In this document: in pieces, positions 1-8,542 of the stretch | How the letters are laid out: each line of letters begins with the position of its first letter | Position numbering within the stretch: position 1 is the stretch's first letter | Source: an uncultured Roseobacter sp. | GTDB taxonomy: Bacteria; Pseudomonadota; Alphaproteobacteria; Rhodobacterales; Rhodobacteraceae | Assembly: GCA_913054455.1 (NCBI GenBank) | Contig: CAJXIL010000018.1 | Span: 1 to 38,263, forward strand | Direction: 5' to 3' | DNA length: 38,263 bases | Translations under genes and position numbers: made by a program | The notes under the pieces: generated by a model | What the model was told of the DNA's origin: nothing | What the model saw: only the letters and a program-made list of their open reading frames with translations | Database searches by the model: none

Positions 1-1070
1 GCGGCGGTGGTCGTCGTCCCGAAGATCCCCAGATCCCTGAAATTGATGAGCTGGTTAAAAAAGGCCAGGAGCAGCTGCGCGTCCTGATGGGCGGTCGCGG
101 CGGCAATGGTCAGGGCGGCGGCACTGGTGGCGGCCAGGGCGGCGGCGGTTCGCCCCTTTTCACCAAGGGCACCGTGGCAATTGCTGCGGTTGTTGGTGCC
201 GTGCTCTGGGGTATGAACAGCTTTTATTCGGTGAAAACCGAAGAGCAATCTGTTGAGCTATTCTTGGGTGAATATTGGAAAACCGGCCTGCCGGGTCTGA
301 ATTTTGCCCCCTGGCCGTTTGTCACCTACGAGGTGATCCCAGTGCGGGTTGAGCAAACCGAAAACATCGGGGCAGGCTCGCGTGGCAGTGATGCTGGTTT
401 GATGCTGACCGGCGATGAAAACATCATCGACGTGGATTTCCAGGTGGTCTGGAATATCAATGACCCAGCCCTGTATCTGTTCAACCTGCGCGACCCGCAG
501 GCGACCATACAGGCCGTATCTGAATCGGCGATGCGTGAAATCATTGCGCAATCGGAACTTGCCCCAATTCTGAACCGGGATCGTGGCGCTATTACCGCCC
601 GTCTGGAAGAGTTGGTTCAGTCGACTCTCGACAGCTATGACAGCGGCGTGAATGTCGTCCGGGTGAACTTTGATGGTGCAGATCCGCCAGAGCCGGTAAA
701 AGATGCCTTCCGCGATGTGCAGTCGGCCGGCCAGGAACGTGACCGGTTGGAAAAACAGGCCGATGCCTATGCCAACCGCAAACTGGCGGCAGCCCGTGGT
801 CAGTCGGCTCAGACTTTGGAAGAGGCCGAAGGCTATCGCGCTCAGGTGGTCAACCAGGCCCAGGGTGAAGCCAGCCGTTTCACAGCTGTTCTGACCGAGT
901 ACCAAAAGGCGCCAGAAGTCACGCGCAAACGTCTCTATCTGGAAACCATGGAACAGGTCCTGGGCAACGTGGATAAGGTCATTCTAGACCAATCCACCGG
1001 CGAAGGTGGCCAGGGTGTCGTGCCCTATCTGCCGCTGAATGAGCTACGCCGTTCGGGAGGGAGCAACTAA
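1..1070 (+). CDS. hflK: FtsH protease regulator HflK (5' partial)
   Basis: SPFH/band-7 membrane protein that with HflC forms a large complex around the FtsH protease and modulates turnover of membrane proteins. The reading frame is open from base 3, upstream of the first internal ATG (87), so the true start lies outside the window; the visible N-terminus is charged and then Gly-rich, as in HflK. A single membrane segment (AIAAVVGAVLWGMNSFYS, about residues 32-49 from ATG 87) is followed by the SPFH domain and an Ala/Glu/Arg-rich coiled coil near the C-terminus. The stop overlaps the hflC start by one base (TAATG), so the two are translationally coupled. Pairing with hflC and degP is the usual alphaproteobacterial order. 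Confidence 0.95.
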   Translation, partial: GGGRRPEDPQIPEIDELVKKGQEQLRVLMGGRGGNGQGGGTGGGQGGGGSPLFTKGTVAIAAVVGAVLWGMNSFYSVKTEEQSVELFLGEYWKTGLPGLNFAPWPFVTYEVIPVRVEQTENIGAGSRGSDAGLMLTGDENIIDVDFQVVWNINDPALYLFNLRDPQATIQAVSESAMREIIAQSELAPILNRDRGAITARLEELVQSTLDSYDSGVNVVRVNFDGADPPEPVKDAFRDVQSAGQERDRLEKQADAYANRKLAAARGQSAQTLEEAEGYRAQVVNQAQGEASRFTAVLTEYQKAPEVTRKRLYLETMEQVLGNVDKVILDQSTGEGGQGVVPYLPLNELRRSGGSN

Positions 1071-1951
1071 TGAATAAGACAACTTTCCTTCTTCCAGTTC
1101 TGGTTCTTGCCGTTGTTGGCCTCATGTCTTCGATCTTTATCGTAACAGAAACTGAAAAGGCGCTTGTTTTGCGCTTTGGTCGTGTGGTTGCGGTTAAAGA
1201 AGAGCCTGGTCTTGCTTTCAAGGTGCCGGTCATCGACGAGGTCGTGACCTATGATGACCGTATCCTCAGCCTTGAGGTTGGGCCGCTGGAAATCACCCCA
1301 CTGGATGACCGTCGTCTGGTTGTGGATGCCTTTGCACGTTACCGGATTGTTGACGTCAAACAGTTCCGTCAAGCTGTGGGTGCCAGCGGCATCAACGGTG
1401 GTGAAACGCGTCTGGACAAGATCATGCGGGCTGCAACCCGTGAGGTCCTGGGTTCTGTCAGCTCTAATGACATCCTGTCCTCGGATCGGGCGGCATTGAT
1501 GCTGAGGATCCGTAACGGGGCGATCAGCCAAGCTGAGGGCTTTGGCCTTGAGGTTGTTGATGTCCGTCTAAAGCGCACCGACCTGCCGCAAGCCAACCTT
1601 GAAGCTACCTTTGCCCGGATGCGTGCTGAACGTGAGCGGGAAGCGGCGGATGAAATCGCCCGTGGTGATGAAGCGGCGCAGCGCGTGCGTGCTTTGGCAG
1701 ACCGGACCGAGGTTGAGCTGGTCTCTGATGCAGAACGCGAAGCCGAGGTGATCCGTGGTGAAGCTGATGCGGAACGCAACGCCATCTTTGCTGAGGCCTA
1801 TGGCCGCGACCCTGAATTCTTTGAATTCTATCGCAGCTTGAATGCCTATGAAGGCGCGCTAAAGGGCAGCAACTCCTCGCTGGTACTGTCTCCGGACTCT
1901 GAGTTTTTTAACTATCTGAGATCTTCTCGGGGCACAGCTGCTGGGCAGTAG
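1070..1951 (+). CDS. hflC: FtsH protease regulator HflC
   Basis: Partner of HflK in the membrane complex that controls FtsH. It is 293 aa, close to the usual family size. One N-terminal membrane anchor (about residues 5-25, with LLPVLVLAVVGLMSSIFIV) is followed by the SPFH domain (ETEKALVLRFGRVV at about 27-40) and a long Glu/Ala/Arg-rich helix at about 180-250 that in the family forms the cage wall. The ATG shares its A with the hflK stop TAA. It is the last gene before a 414-base gap, so it probably ends the hflKC transcript. Confidence 0.96.
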   Translation: MNKTTFLLPVLVLAVVGLMSSIFIVTETEKALVLRFGRVVAVKEEPGLAFKVPVIDEVVTYDDRILSLEVGPLEITPLDDRRLVVDAFARYRIVDVKQFRQAVGASGINGGETRLDKIMRAATREVLGSVSSNDILSSDRAALMLRIRNGAISQAEGFGLEVVDVRLKRTDLPQANLEATFARMRAEREREAADEIARGDEAAQRVRALADRTEVELVSDAEREAEVIRGEADAERNAIFAEAYGRDPEFFEFYRSLNAYEGALKGSNSSLVLSPDSEFFNYLRSSRGTAAGQ

Positions 1952-1985
1952 GTCCACTGTTGTTAGGTCTGATGGATCAATGGAA

Positions 1986-2016
1986 GGGGCTGACCTAGCG
2001 GTTGGCCTCTTCTTCA
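1986..2016 (+). terminator. Possible terminator after hflC
   Basis: A 10-bp stem with three G-T wobbles (arms 1986-1995 and 2000-2009, loop TAGC) is followed by a pyrimidine tract TTCTTC rather than a clean T run. It lies 35 bases after the hflC stop, so it may end hflKC, but the weak T tract keeps confidence low. Confidence 0.4.
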
Positions 2017-2057
2017 ATTGTCAAACATGGCGCGGTTGGCTCTGTTTTAAGCTCTCG

Positions 2058-2113
2058 TTATCAAGCGGTTCTCCGCCTGAGCCGATTTTATCAGCTGTTC
2101 TCCGCCTGAACAG
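2058..2113. promoter_or_regulatory. Paired operator-like direct repeats upstream of degP
   Basis: Two imperfect copies of one element, 2058-2080 and 2088-2109, share TTATCA and the 13-mer GTTCTCCGCCTGA. Each copy is also the core of a dyad: CGGTTC-N7-GAGCCG (2066-2084, one mismatch) and CTGTTC-N7-GAACAG (2095-2113, perfect), with centres 29 bp apart. Two spaced dyads about 250 bp before a stress-protease gene look like a regulator binding site. The arrangement GTTC-N7-GAAC is inverted, so it is not the direct GTTC-N7-GTTC LexA box of alphaproteobacteria. The regulator is unknown. Confidence 0.5.
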
Positions 2114-2365
2114 TGCTATTATCCTGGCAACGAGCCAGGCACTTTGAAGGGGCGGAAAATGACCCAAATTTTCACAACCAATTGAATGGCCCTTACAGGT
2201 GTTGTGAAAGGAAATTCTCCCCCTACATTGAAAGCACGCTACTGTGGGATAAATCCTGTGATTGGCGCAGGTCTGTATCTTGCAGCTCTTGACGGTCAGT
2301 TTTGGGGATGAGGGCAGAACAAGAAGATGGCAAAAACAGGAATGGTGATGACAAGGAGTAGCTTC

Positions 2366-3862
2366 GTGCAGCCTCAGGCAATTGCAGTTTCAAAAGAACA
2401 AAACGGGCAGGCCACCATGTGGCGCGTGCTTTGGCTGGGGGTGCTCAGCTTGGTGATGGTTATGGCGCAGATGCTATCGGCGGAGGCCCGTCCAGAAAGT
2501 TTGGCACCGCTGGCCGATGAGGTCAGCCCGGCGGTTGTGAATATCACCACGACCACAGTGATAGAAGGCCGCACCGGCCCACAGGGCATTGTGCCAGAGG
2601 GCTCTCCCTTTGAAGATTTCTTCCGTGAGTTTCAGGACCGCAACGGTGGAGACAATGGGAATCGTCCGCAGCGCTCTTCAGCGCTTGGATCGGGTTTTGT
2701 GATCTCTGAAGATGGCTATATCGTCACCAACAACCACGTGATTGCCGATGCGGATGAGATCGAGATCGAGTTCTTTCCTGGCGATGGTCAGCCTAAAGAG
2801 CTGTTGCCCGCCAAGGTGATTGGGACCGATCCCAATACGGATATTGCCCTGCTCAAGGTTGAGGCTCCAGCGCCTCTGAAGTTTGTGAGCTTTGGCGACA
2901 GTGACACCGCGCGTGTTGGCGACTGGGTGGTGGCCATGGGCAATCCGTTGGGGCAGGGATTTTCGCTTTCTGCCGGGATCGTTTCAGCCCGAAATCGCGA
3001 ACTTTCGGGATCCTATGACGACTATATCCAGACGGATGCCGCGATCAACCGTGGCAACTCCGGTGGTCCGCTATTCAACATGGACGGCGATGTGGTTGGG
3101 GTGAATACCGCAATCCTCTCGCCCAATGGCGGTTCAATCGGGATTGGCTTTTCCATGGCTTCCAACGTGGTGAGCAAGGTTGTACTCCAGCTGAAAGAGT
3201 TTGGTGAGACCCGTCGCGGCTGGTTGGGTGTCCGCATTCAGGATGTCAGCGATGACGTGGCAGAGGCCATGGGGCTGGATGATGCCAAAGGCGCGCTGGT
3301 CACCGATGTGCCTGATGGTCCCTCCAAAGACGCGGGTCTGCGGGCGGGGGATGTGATCCTCAGCTTTGACGGCGAAGAGGTCAAAAACACCCGCAGCCTG
3401 GTGCGTACTGTCGGGAATACCGAAGTGGGCAAGACAGTTCGGGTGGTTGTCTACCGCGAGGGCAAAACCGAAACTCTGAAAGTAACCCTTGGTCGCCGCG
3501 AAGATGCTGAGCGGGAAGCTAATGGCTCTACTGAGGAAGAAGGGGAAGCCCCCAAAGTCACCGAGAAAGAACTGCTTGGCCTGTCCATTGGGGTCCTGAC
3601 GGACAAAATCCGCGGCGAGCTGAACCTGCCTGCCGGGACCGATGGCTTGGTTATCCTTTCCGTCAACGAGGTTTCAGAGGCTTGGGAAAAAGGCCTGCGG
3701 GCTGGCGACGTTATCACCGAGGCCGGTCAGCAGAAGGTGGCAACAATTAGCGAGTTGGAGGCCCGTATTTCCGAGGCCAAAGAGGCTGGTCGTAAATCTC
3801 TCCTGCTTTTGGTGCGTCGCAACGGTGAACCCAGGTTTGTTGCTTTGAACCTGGTGAAGTAG
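2366..3862 (+). CDS. degP: Do-family periplasmic serine endoprotease (DegP/DegQ-like)
   Basis: HtrA-family protease/chaperone that degrades misfolded envelope proteins. I chose the GTG at 2366 because AAGGAG (2353-2358) sits 7 bases before it; upstream ATGs at 2327, 2342 and 2348 have poorer sites. This gives 498 aa with a hydrophobic signal segment (VLWLGVLSLVMVMAQMLSAEA, shown only in part) near residues 20-40. The catalytic triad is His124 (TNNHVIAD), Asp159 (NTDIALLKV) and Ser232 (GNSGGPLFN). Two PDZ domains follow at about 265-365 and 400-495, the standard Do layout. It follows hflKC after a long regulatory gap, and a strong terminator ends it. Whether it is DegP-like or DegQ-like cannot be told from sequence alone. 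Confidence 0.95.
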   Translation: MQPQAIAVSKEQNGQATMWRVLWLGVLSLVMVMAQMLSAEARPESLAPLADEVSPAVVNITTTTVIEGRTGPQGIVPEGSPFEDFFREFQDRNGGDNGNRPQRSSALGSGFVISEDGYIVTNNHVIADADEIEIEFFPGDGQPKELLPAKVIGTDPNTDIALLKVEAPAPLKFVSFGDSDTARVGDWVVAMGNPLGQGFSLSAGIVSARNRELSGSYDDYIQTDAAINRGNSGGPLFNMDGDVVGVNTAILSPNGGSIGIGFSMASNVVSKVVLQLKEFGETRRGWLGVRIQDVSDDVAEAMGLDDAKGALVTDVPDGPSKDAGLRAGDVILSFDGEEVKNTRSLVRTVGNTEVGKTVRVVVYREGKTETLKVTLGRREDAEREANGSTEEEGEAPKVTEKELLGLSIGVLTDKIRGELNLPAGTDGLVILSVNEVSEAWEKGLRAGDVITEAGQQKVATISELEARISEAKEAGRKSLLLLVRRNGEPRFVALNLVK

Positions 3863-3888
3863 CCGGTTTCAACCTTGAGAACTCACAC

Positions 3889-3920
3889 AAAAGGCCGGGG
3901 TTTCCCCGGCCTTTTTGTTT
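3889..3920 (+). terminator. Rho-independent terminator of degP
   Basis: A perfect 12-bp stem, AAAAGGCCGGGG pairing with CCCCGGCCTTTT, with a TTT loop and a T-rich tail, begins 27 bases after the degP stop. Confidence 0.92.
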
Positions 3921-3957
3921 GTCGCAGCCTTGGAATGTGACCCTCTGTGGCAAAGGG

Positions 3958-3992
3958 AAAGAGCCATATGCTGGCGGGCATATGGCTCTTTT
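3958..3992. terminator. Second strong hairpin, probably a bidirectional terminator
   Basis: A perfect 14-bp stem (3958-3971 with 3978-3991, core GAGCCATATGC) has a 6-base loop and AAA/TTT ends. It could end transcription in either direction. It stands only 38 bases after the degP terminator, with no convincing gene between them. Confidence 0.6.
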
Positions 3993-4244
3993 ATGGAACA
4001 GGCAGTCATCGGGATGGAATGATAATGTCTGCCGTGAGGCCTATATGACAGGGTTCAATAGCGCGATCTGTGAACCAGTTCACAGGAGGGAAAAAGAGTT
4101 ATTCTTTACCGTAATTTTATGTGCTTACGCGGTTTATTCGGCTTTGCCGGGACGAAACTTCCCCAAGTTAACAGATTATTGGCCTGTTTGATTGCAAAGT
4201 GGACGCAGATGTTTCCTTAGATCCAAATCCAGAATGGCCACCCG
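3993..4244. other. Intergenic region between degP terminators and SNase gene
   Basis: Apart from the palindrome at 4068-4085 I see no supported gene here. A plus-strand frame across 3919-4191 runs through the terminator hairpin, lacks a ribosome site at its start and matches no family I recognise. The stretch probably carries the promoter of the SNase-like gene. Confidence 0.5.
4068..4085. promoter_or_regulatory. Perfect CRP-type palindrome
   Basis: CTGTGAAC-CA-GTTCACAG is an 18-bp palindrome whose core is TGTGA-N6-TCACA, the Escherichia coli CRP consensus. It lies 160 bp upstream of the SNase-like gene and about 0.8 kb from a Crp/Fnr-family gene in this window. AGGAGG follows immediately (4083-4088), but no start codon sits at a normal distance. 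The site is seen; the binding protein is inference. Confidence 0.45.
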
Positions 4245-4814
4245 ATGATGAAAAAACCAACCCTTGTTAGTGCTGTCTTTGCGTTTGCGGCCAGCACGGT
4301 TTTTGCCGCAGATTTGCCAAAAGGCGATTCCGCCTCGGCAAAGGTGTTTTTGGAGTTGCACAGTATCCAGCGTCTGGCTGGTGTGATGACGCCGCTCCTT
4401 ACGGTGCCCGGTGGCGCTTTTCGCATTGTTGAGGGTGATTTCCTCGCATTGGGCAATCTGAGAATTCGGCTAATCGGCATCGATGCCCCCGAGATTGCTC
4501 AGCAATGCAATACTGCTGAGGGGGGCTATTGGGAATGTGCCGCAGAGGCTGAGGACCGGGTTCGCGACATGCTACGCAGTGCTGAACGGGTTGAGTGCTT
4601 TAGTAATGAGCGTGACAGCTATGGGCACTATCTGGCCTCCTGCAAGGCGGATGGAGAGGATGTGGGGGGGCGTTTGGTCGCCGAGGGGCTCGCCTGGCCC
4701 GACGCAGATCAAGGCTATTACCATCTGGAAGCGACGCAGGCACAGGCTGCCAACCGCGGCATCTGGCAGGCAGAGACACCTTCGCCTGATGAATGGCGTA
4801 AAGATCACAATTAG
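4245..4814 (+). CDS. Secreted thermonuclease-family (SNase-like) protein
   Basis: Staphylococcal-nuclease-fold protein, 189 aa, with a signal peptide at about residues 1-22 (MMKKPT then a hydrophobic stretch ending VFAA). The OB-fold core is visible at about 60-180. Two of the three nuclease catalytic residues are recognisable, Arg75 (RIRLIGID) and Glu83 (DAPEIAQQ). The third, normally Arg in a DxYGR motif, is replaced by His128 in DSYGHYLASC. It may therefore be a weak or inactive nuclease, or use His instead. Several Cys residues suggest disulfides in the periplasm. The ATG doublet at 4245/4248 leaves the start uncertain by one codon, and no strong ribosome site is visible. Confidence 0.85.
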   Translation: MMKKPTLVSAVFAFAASTVFAADLPKGDSASAKVFLELHSIQRLAGVMTPLLTVPGGAFRIVEGDFLALGNLRIRLIGIDAPEIAQQCNTAEGGYWECAAEAEDRVRDMLRSAERVECFSNERDSYGHYLASCKADGEDVGGRLVAEGLAWPDADQGYYHLEATQAQAANRGIWQAETPSPDEWRKDHN

Positions 4815-4830
4815 GGCTAGGGCTTGAATG

Positions 4831-4858
4831 CCTGCCGGAAGATGCCGACAGGTTTTTT
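4831..4858 (+). terminator. Terminator of the SNase-like gene
   Basis: CCTGCCGG and CCGACAGG form an 8-bp stem with one C-A mismatch and a 6-base loop, followed by TTTTTT, 17 bases after the stop. Read on the minus strand the mismatch becomes a G-U pair, so it could also serve the convergent regulator, although that gene ends just inside it. Confidence 0.7.
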
Positions 4859-4873
4859 GCAAAATAGATACCG

Positions 4874-5542
4874 TTAGATTGATTCTGGTTCCGCCAGCAG
4901 CCCCAGCGCGCTGCGGTCCAGGATCTGTAGGCCGCCTCGGCTGATTTCGATCAATTGGCTTCGCTTCCAATTTGAAAGGGTCTTGGAGACGGCTTCGCGA
5001 GTGGCGCCGACATATTCCGCTAGTTCAGCCTGAGAAAGCGCCAGCCGTCCATTGCCGCTGTCTGGCGCAAGATAAAGCAGCTTACGCGCTAGGCGCACTG
5101 GCATAGGCAGGAAGACCTGTTCATTCAGCTGCATATTCATCCAACGCATCCGTTGCCCGGCAAGGCGCAAGAGGTCTCCGGCCAGTTCAGGATGCTGTCG
5201 GATCTGGGCAAGAATGTCCCGGTTGCGCAGGCGCAGCAAACGACTCGGCTCGGCGGCGGTCACGGTGGCGGTGCGCAGTCCTGGATCAAAAAGCACAATT
5301 TCGCCGAAGACTGCACCGGGCCGCATCAGGTCGAGCGAGAGTTTGCGCCCAGCAGCAGAGAGAATGGAGAACTCCAAAGACCCTGCGATGATGGCGTAAA
5401 AGGCATCGCCAGTATCGCCCTGTTCAAACAGAACCTCTCCGTTTGAAAGACGTACTTCGCTGGCCTGACTTTCCAGCATTTCGCGCAAAGGCGCGGAGGC
5501 GGCGGACAAAAAGCCGGTTTTTGGCAGGCGGTCGTTTTGCAT
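4874..5542 (-). CDS. Crp/Fnr family transcriptional regulator
   Basis: A 222-aa regulator with an N-terminal cyclic-nucleotide-binding-like beta-roll (about residues 15-130; GEVLFEQGDTGDAFYAIIAG, then PGAVFGEIVLFD) and a C-terminal winged helix (about 150-210; LSQAELAEYVGATREAVSKT). There are no FNR-type cysteines, so it is not an iron-sulfur oxygen sensor. The roll has GE (FGEIVLF) but not the full PxRSA phosphate cassette, so cAMP binding is uncertain. It stands alone, convergent with the SNase-like gene. Its targets are unknown; the CRP-type palindrome at 4068-4085 is one candidate. Confidence 0.9.
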   Translation of the reverse strand: MQNDRLPKTGFLSAASAPLREMLESQASEVRLSNGEVLFEQGDTGDAFYAIIAGSLEFSILSAAGRKLSLDLMRPGAVFGEIVLFDPGLRTATVTAAEPSRLLRLRNRDILAQIRQHPELAGDLLRLAGQRMRWMNMQLNEQVFLPMPVRLARKLLYLAPDSGNGRLALSQAELAEYVGATREAVSKTLSNWKRSQLIEISRGGLQILDRSALGLLAEPESI

Positions 5543-5715
5543 GATGTCTCTGGTCTCCGTCGTTTCTGTGCCAGATCAGCGCAGGGCGCAGAGCCAAAAG
5601 GTGGATCCACGTTTTGAAGAGGTTCTAGCAGAGCTGGGCTGATTGGGGAACTCTCGGTACAGCCCTGCGTCACAGCCTGATAAGCAGTGCACATCAACCC
5701 TTTGGGCCTTGTCGC

Positions 5716-5743
5716 CTTTTCAGCCTCTTTAGAGGCAGAAAAG
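5716..5743. other. Inverted repeat downstream of lipoprotein gene
   Basis: CTTTTC-A-GCCTC, loop TTTA, GAGGC-A-GAAAAG: an 11-bp stem with one mismatch, 28 bases beyond the end of the minus-strand lipoprotein gene. There is no T tract after it on that strand, so it may be a weak terminator or an RNA-stabilising hairpin. Confidence 0.35.
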
Positions 5744-5771
5744 AATACCCGCGCCGATGCATAGCAGGGCG

Positions 5772-6326
5772 CTAATGGGCGATGGCGATCAAGCCTAGCT
5801 TTCGCGCGGTGTCGAGCGACAGGGTACTGCTGTCCAGTCCAGCATCTTTTTGATAGCGGCGAATGGCTATCCGTGTGGCCCGATCTATCTGACCGCTTGT
5901 CGCACCATGGTAAAATCCGCGTGCAGCGAGGGCGCGTTGTAGCGAGGCAATGAATTCCGGTGTCATTTGTTCTTGGCAGGGCGTTTCCAGCCAGGTCTCC
6001 CGGCGGGGCTGCACGATATCTTGACGCGTGACAGTGCGAAACACTGCGGGCTGCAGGATTTGACCCGTTGCGTCGCGGACATCAGGGGTGACGAGAACCT
6101 GATCGGTGACGGTTTGAATAATTGCGGGGCTGGTATTGCGATGCCAGCAGGTGCCAGGCGGCGCGCCAGGAGGTGCCTCTGGCGAGGGGGGGGCAACACC
6201 AGTTAAAGGATCTTGCGGCACGCAGGCGCCAAGGCCCATGGCCACAAAAAGCGACAGACACGCTAGGAGAGGGGCGGTTGTTATTGTCATACCTGCTGGG
6301 GCTCGATCTTTGTTAGCTTGCTTCAT
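5772..6326 (-). CDS. Putative lipoprotein with peptidoglycan-binding domain
   Basis: A 184-aa protein with a charged N-region, a hydrophobic segment and a lipobox-like GLGAC (Cys about residue 35), suggesting a lipid-anchored envelope protein. A Pro-rich linker follows (PPSPEAPPGAPPG). The C-terminal 65 residues look like a PF01471-type peptidoglycan-binding domain (SLQRALAARGFYHG, then IDRATRIAIRRYQKDAG). A shorter start at 6290 would keep the signal but lose the positive N-region, so I kept 6326. The central part is not recognised. It may hold an enzyme or partner near the cell wall. Confidence 0.75.
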   Translation of the reverse strand: MKQANKDRAPAGMTITTAPLLACLSLFVAMGLGACVPQDPLTGVAPPSPEAPPGAPPGTCWHRNTSPAIIQTVTDQVLVTPDVRDATGQILQPAVFRTVTRQDIVQPRRETWLETPCQEQMTPEFIASLQRALAARGFYHGATSGQIDRATRIAIRRYQKDAGLDSSTLSLDTARKLGLIAIAH

Positions 6327-6535
6327 GGGCAGGCCTTTACTGGCAGACTAGACCAGTTCCTATGCAGGCGCAAAGCCCAGATTGCCTGCGGTGTCGTCGG
6401 CCAGCGCCTATGCGCGGTTTAGGACTCGCTGGCATGAGGGTTCAAAGGCAATAGCCAGGGGGGCGGGGTAAATGTGGAACATTTTGGCTCTGGTGCGGCG
6501 CTATCGCCGATCTGTACAATTTTGGCTGGTAGTAG

Positions 6536-6912
<377 letters not shown>

Positions 6913-6913
<1 letters not shown>

Positions 6914-7740
6914 TGCGACCCTGGACCATGGCGCGGCGTCTGTTGTCGCGCCTGTGGTTCCGGCGCCCCCGCCGCGCTTGGCAAGGGGGGCTGTTGTGGC
7001 CAGCGATCGCCCTTGGCCCATCTTTCGCGGCCGAAGGAATGGAGCCGAGTGACATTGGCCATTGGTCCCCGCCTGTGTGGCCAGCTGAAGTACTGGAAGC
7101 GGAATTCATCACGCCAACCACCCGCTATGGCCACGCGATTTTAGGGGATGCGGTGGAGTGGTCTGGTCTGAGGATCTCCTTTGCGGGACCGGAGCAGGCC
7201 CCTTGGAGCATAGAGTTAGCGCTTCCTGTTGATCACGTCTTTGAGGACTTGCAGCCGCGGCTGGTTGACCTCAATCTGGATGGGCGTCCTGATGCGGCAA
7301 TGGTGGTGGAGACCGACATCGCGCTGGGCGCAGCGCTGGCTCTGTATGGGGTTCAGGGCAAGATTGCAGAGACGCCTCATATTGGCCGTGCCAATCGCTG
7401 GCTGGCGCCGGTTGCTGCGGCTGACCTTGACGGTGACGGGCGGGTTGAGCTTGCCTATGTTGACCGACCACATCTGGCAAAAACCTTGCGAATATGGCGA
7501 TTTGACGCTGGCACATTGACAGAAGTCACCTCTATGGCGGGGCTCACCAACCACCGAATTGGCGAAGACTTCATCACCTCGGGCCTGCGTCGATGCGCTG
7601 AAACCCCAGAGCTGGTCCTTGTCGATGCCAGCTGGCAAAGGTTGATTGCCGTGCGGCTCGCTGGCGATAAGGTCAGCAGCCGTGATATTGGACCATTTGC
7701 AGGCCAAGTTAGCCTCCAGGCTGCGCTGACCTGTCAATGA
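6913..7740 (+). CDS. Exported VCBS/FG-GAP repeat-containing protein
   Basis: A 275-aa protein starting at ATG 6913, overlapping the ferredoxin stop. The basic N-terminus (MRPWTMARRLLSRLWFRRPRR) and hydrophobic stretch ending SFAAEG look like a signal peptide. Two Asp-rich calcium-loop motifs, DLNLDGRPD at about residue 119 and DLDGDGRVE at about 171, mark FG-GAP/VCBS beta-propeller blades. Only a few blades fit in this length, so it is a small member of the family. The function is unknown. Overlap with a cytoplasmic ferredoxin gene implies co-translation, although the two products would work in different compartments. Confidence 0.8.
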
Positions 7741-7854
7741 TACAAAGGGGCAGTAGCGGCAACCGCGACGCGCCGGAGCGCTCAGCGCCAGCCCCATAGA
7801 TACCGCATCCTCTGACTGCCTATGCGCGCAGGAGCCCCGCTGGATCTTATCACC

Positions 7855-7882
7855 GCAAAAACCTTCCCCCTAGGGTTTTTGC
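7855..7882. terminator. Possible bidirectional terminator between convergent genes
   Basis: GCAAAAACC pairs with GGTTTTTGC (9 bp, 10-base loop) between the convergent VCBS and PAS-LuxR genes. T and A runs inside the arms suit termination in both directions, but no separate T tail is present. Confidence 0.45.
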
Positions 7883-7924
7883 CTCAAGAGAGCGAGCGCG
7901 ATAACACTTGGCTGCAAAGGCGCC

Positions 7925-8542
7925 TTAGGGGGTATCGCTGCGCACCACATGGTCGCCGCCAATATCGCCTAGCGAAGAAAACAGGCTGGCGGTATTGTTG
8001 ACGCCCATTTTCTTGAGCAAACGGGCGCGATGCACCTCGACCGTGCGGTAGCTCAGTTCCAGCGTGCGCGCGATCTCTTTGCTGGTCTGGCCTTCGCCAA
8101 GCAGGGAGTAAACCTCACGTTCGCGTCGCGTGAGCGGCAGATAGGGGCGCTGAGCTGAAAGATCCGCGAAGCTCCAGACAGCGCGACCCAAGGGGGTGTT
8201 TGGGGTAAAGGTATGGCCACGCACCCGAACCCAGAACAGCTCGCCATTCTTGCGTCGCATCACCCGCTCATCCCAATAGGGGTTGCCCTGGCTTAGGATT
8301 TTGTCACCACGTGTACGTAGGTTTTGAAACTCTTCTTCTGAAGGGTAGAGAAAGGCAAAGAGCTGATCCAGGAGCTCGCTGCGTTCATATCCAAACATTT
8401 CGCTAAAGCGCTGATTACACTCGCGCAGGACCCGGTTCTCTGTGACCACGATACCAACAGGGGCAAAGTCAAAAGCCAGCTTGGCTAGATCCCGTGTGTC
8501 GAAAAGCTGGTCTAGCCTGCCTAGACTGGGCTGTTGTTCCAT
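7925..8542 (-). CDS. PAS domain LuxR-type transcriptional regulator
   Basis: A 205-aa regulator. An N-terminal PAS domain (about residues 20-130; FAPVGIVVTENRVLRECNQR, then RRKNGELFWVRVRG) is joined to a C-terminal LuxR helix-turn-helix (about 135-195; LTRREREVYSLLGEGQTSKE, with YRTVEVHR as recognition-helix region). No receiver domain and no autoinducer-binding domain is present, so it probably senses a ligand or redox state directly through PAS. It stands alone on the minus strand, and no partner kinase is nearby. Confidence 0.9.
   Translation of the reverse strand: MEQQPSLGRLDQLFDTRDLAKLAFDFAPVGIVVTENRVLRECNQRFSEMFGYERSELLDQLFAFLYPSEEEFQNLRTRGDKILSQGNPYWDERVMRRKNGELFWVRVRGHTFTPNTPLGRAVWSFADLSAQRPYLPLTRREREVYSLLGEGQTSKEIARTLELSYRTVEVHRARLLKKMGVNNTASLFSSLGDIGGDHVVRSDTP

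Noticed and set aside
258..905. Minus-strand open frame opposite hflK
   Set aside because: Shadow of the hflK coding frame; no family motif and no ribosome site.
2066..2113. LexA (SOS) box before the degP-like gene
   Set aside because: The alphaproteobacterial box is a direct repeat GTTC-N7-GTTC; here the halves are inverted (GTTC-N7-GAAC).
3919..4191. Plus-strand open frame of 90 codons after degP
   Set aside because: It begins in the degP terminator tail, spans the second hairpin and the CRP-type palindrome, has no ribosome site, and its product resembles nothing I know.
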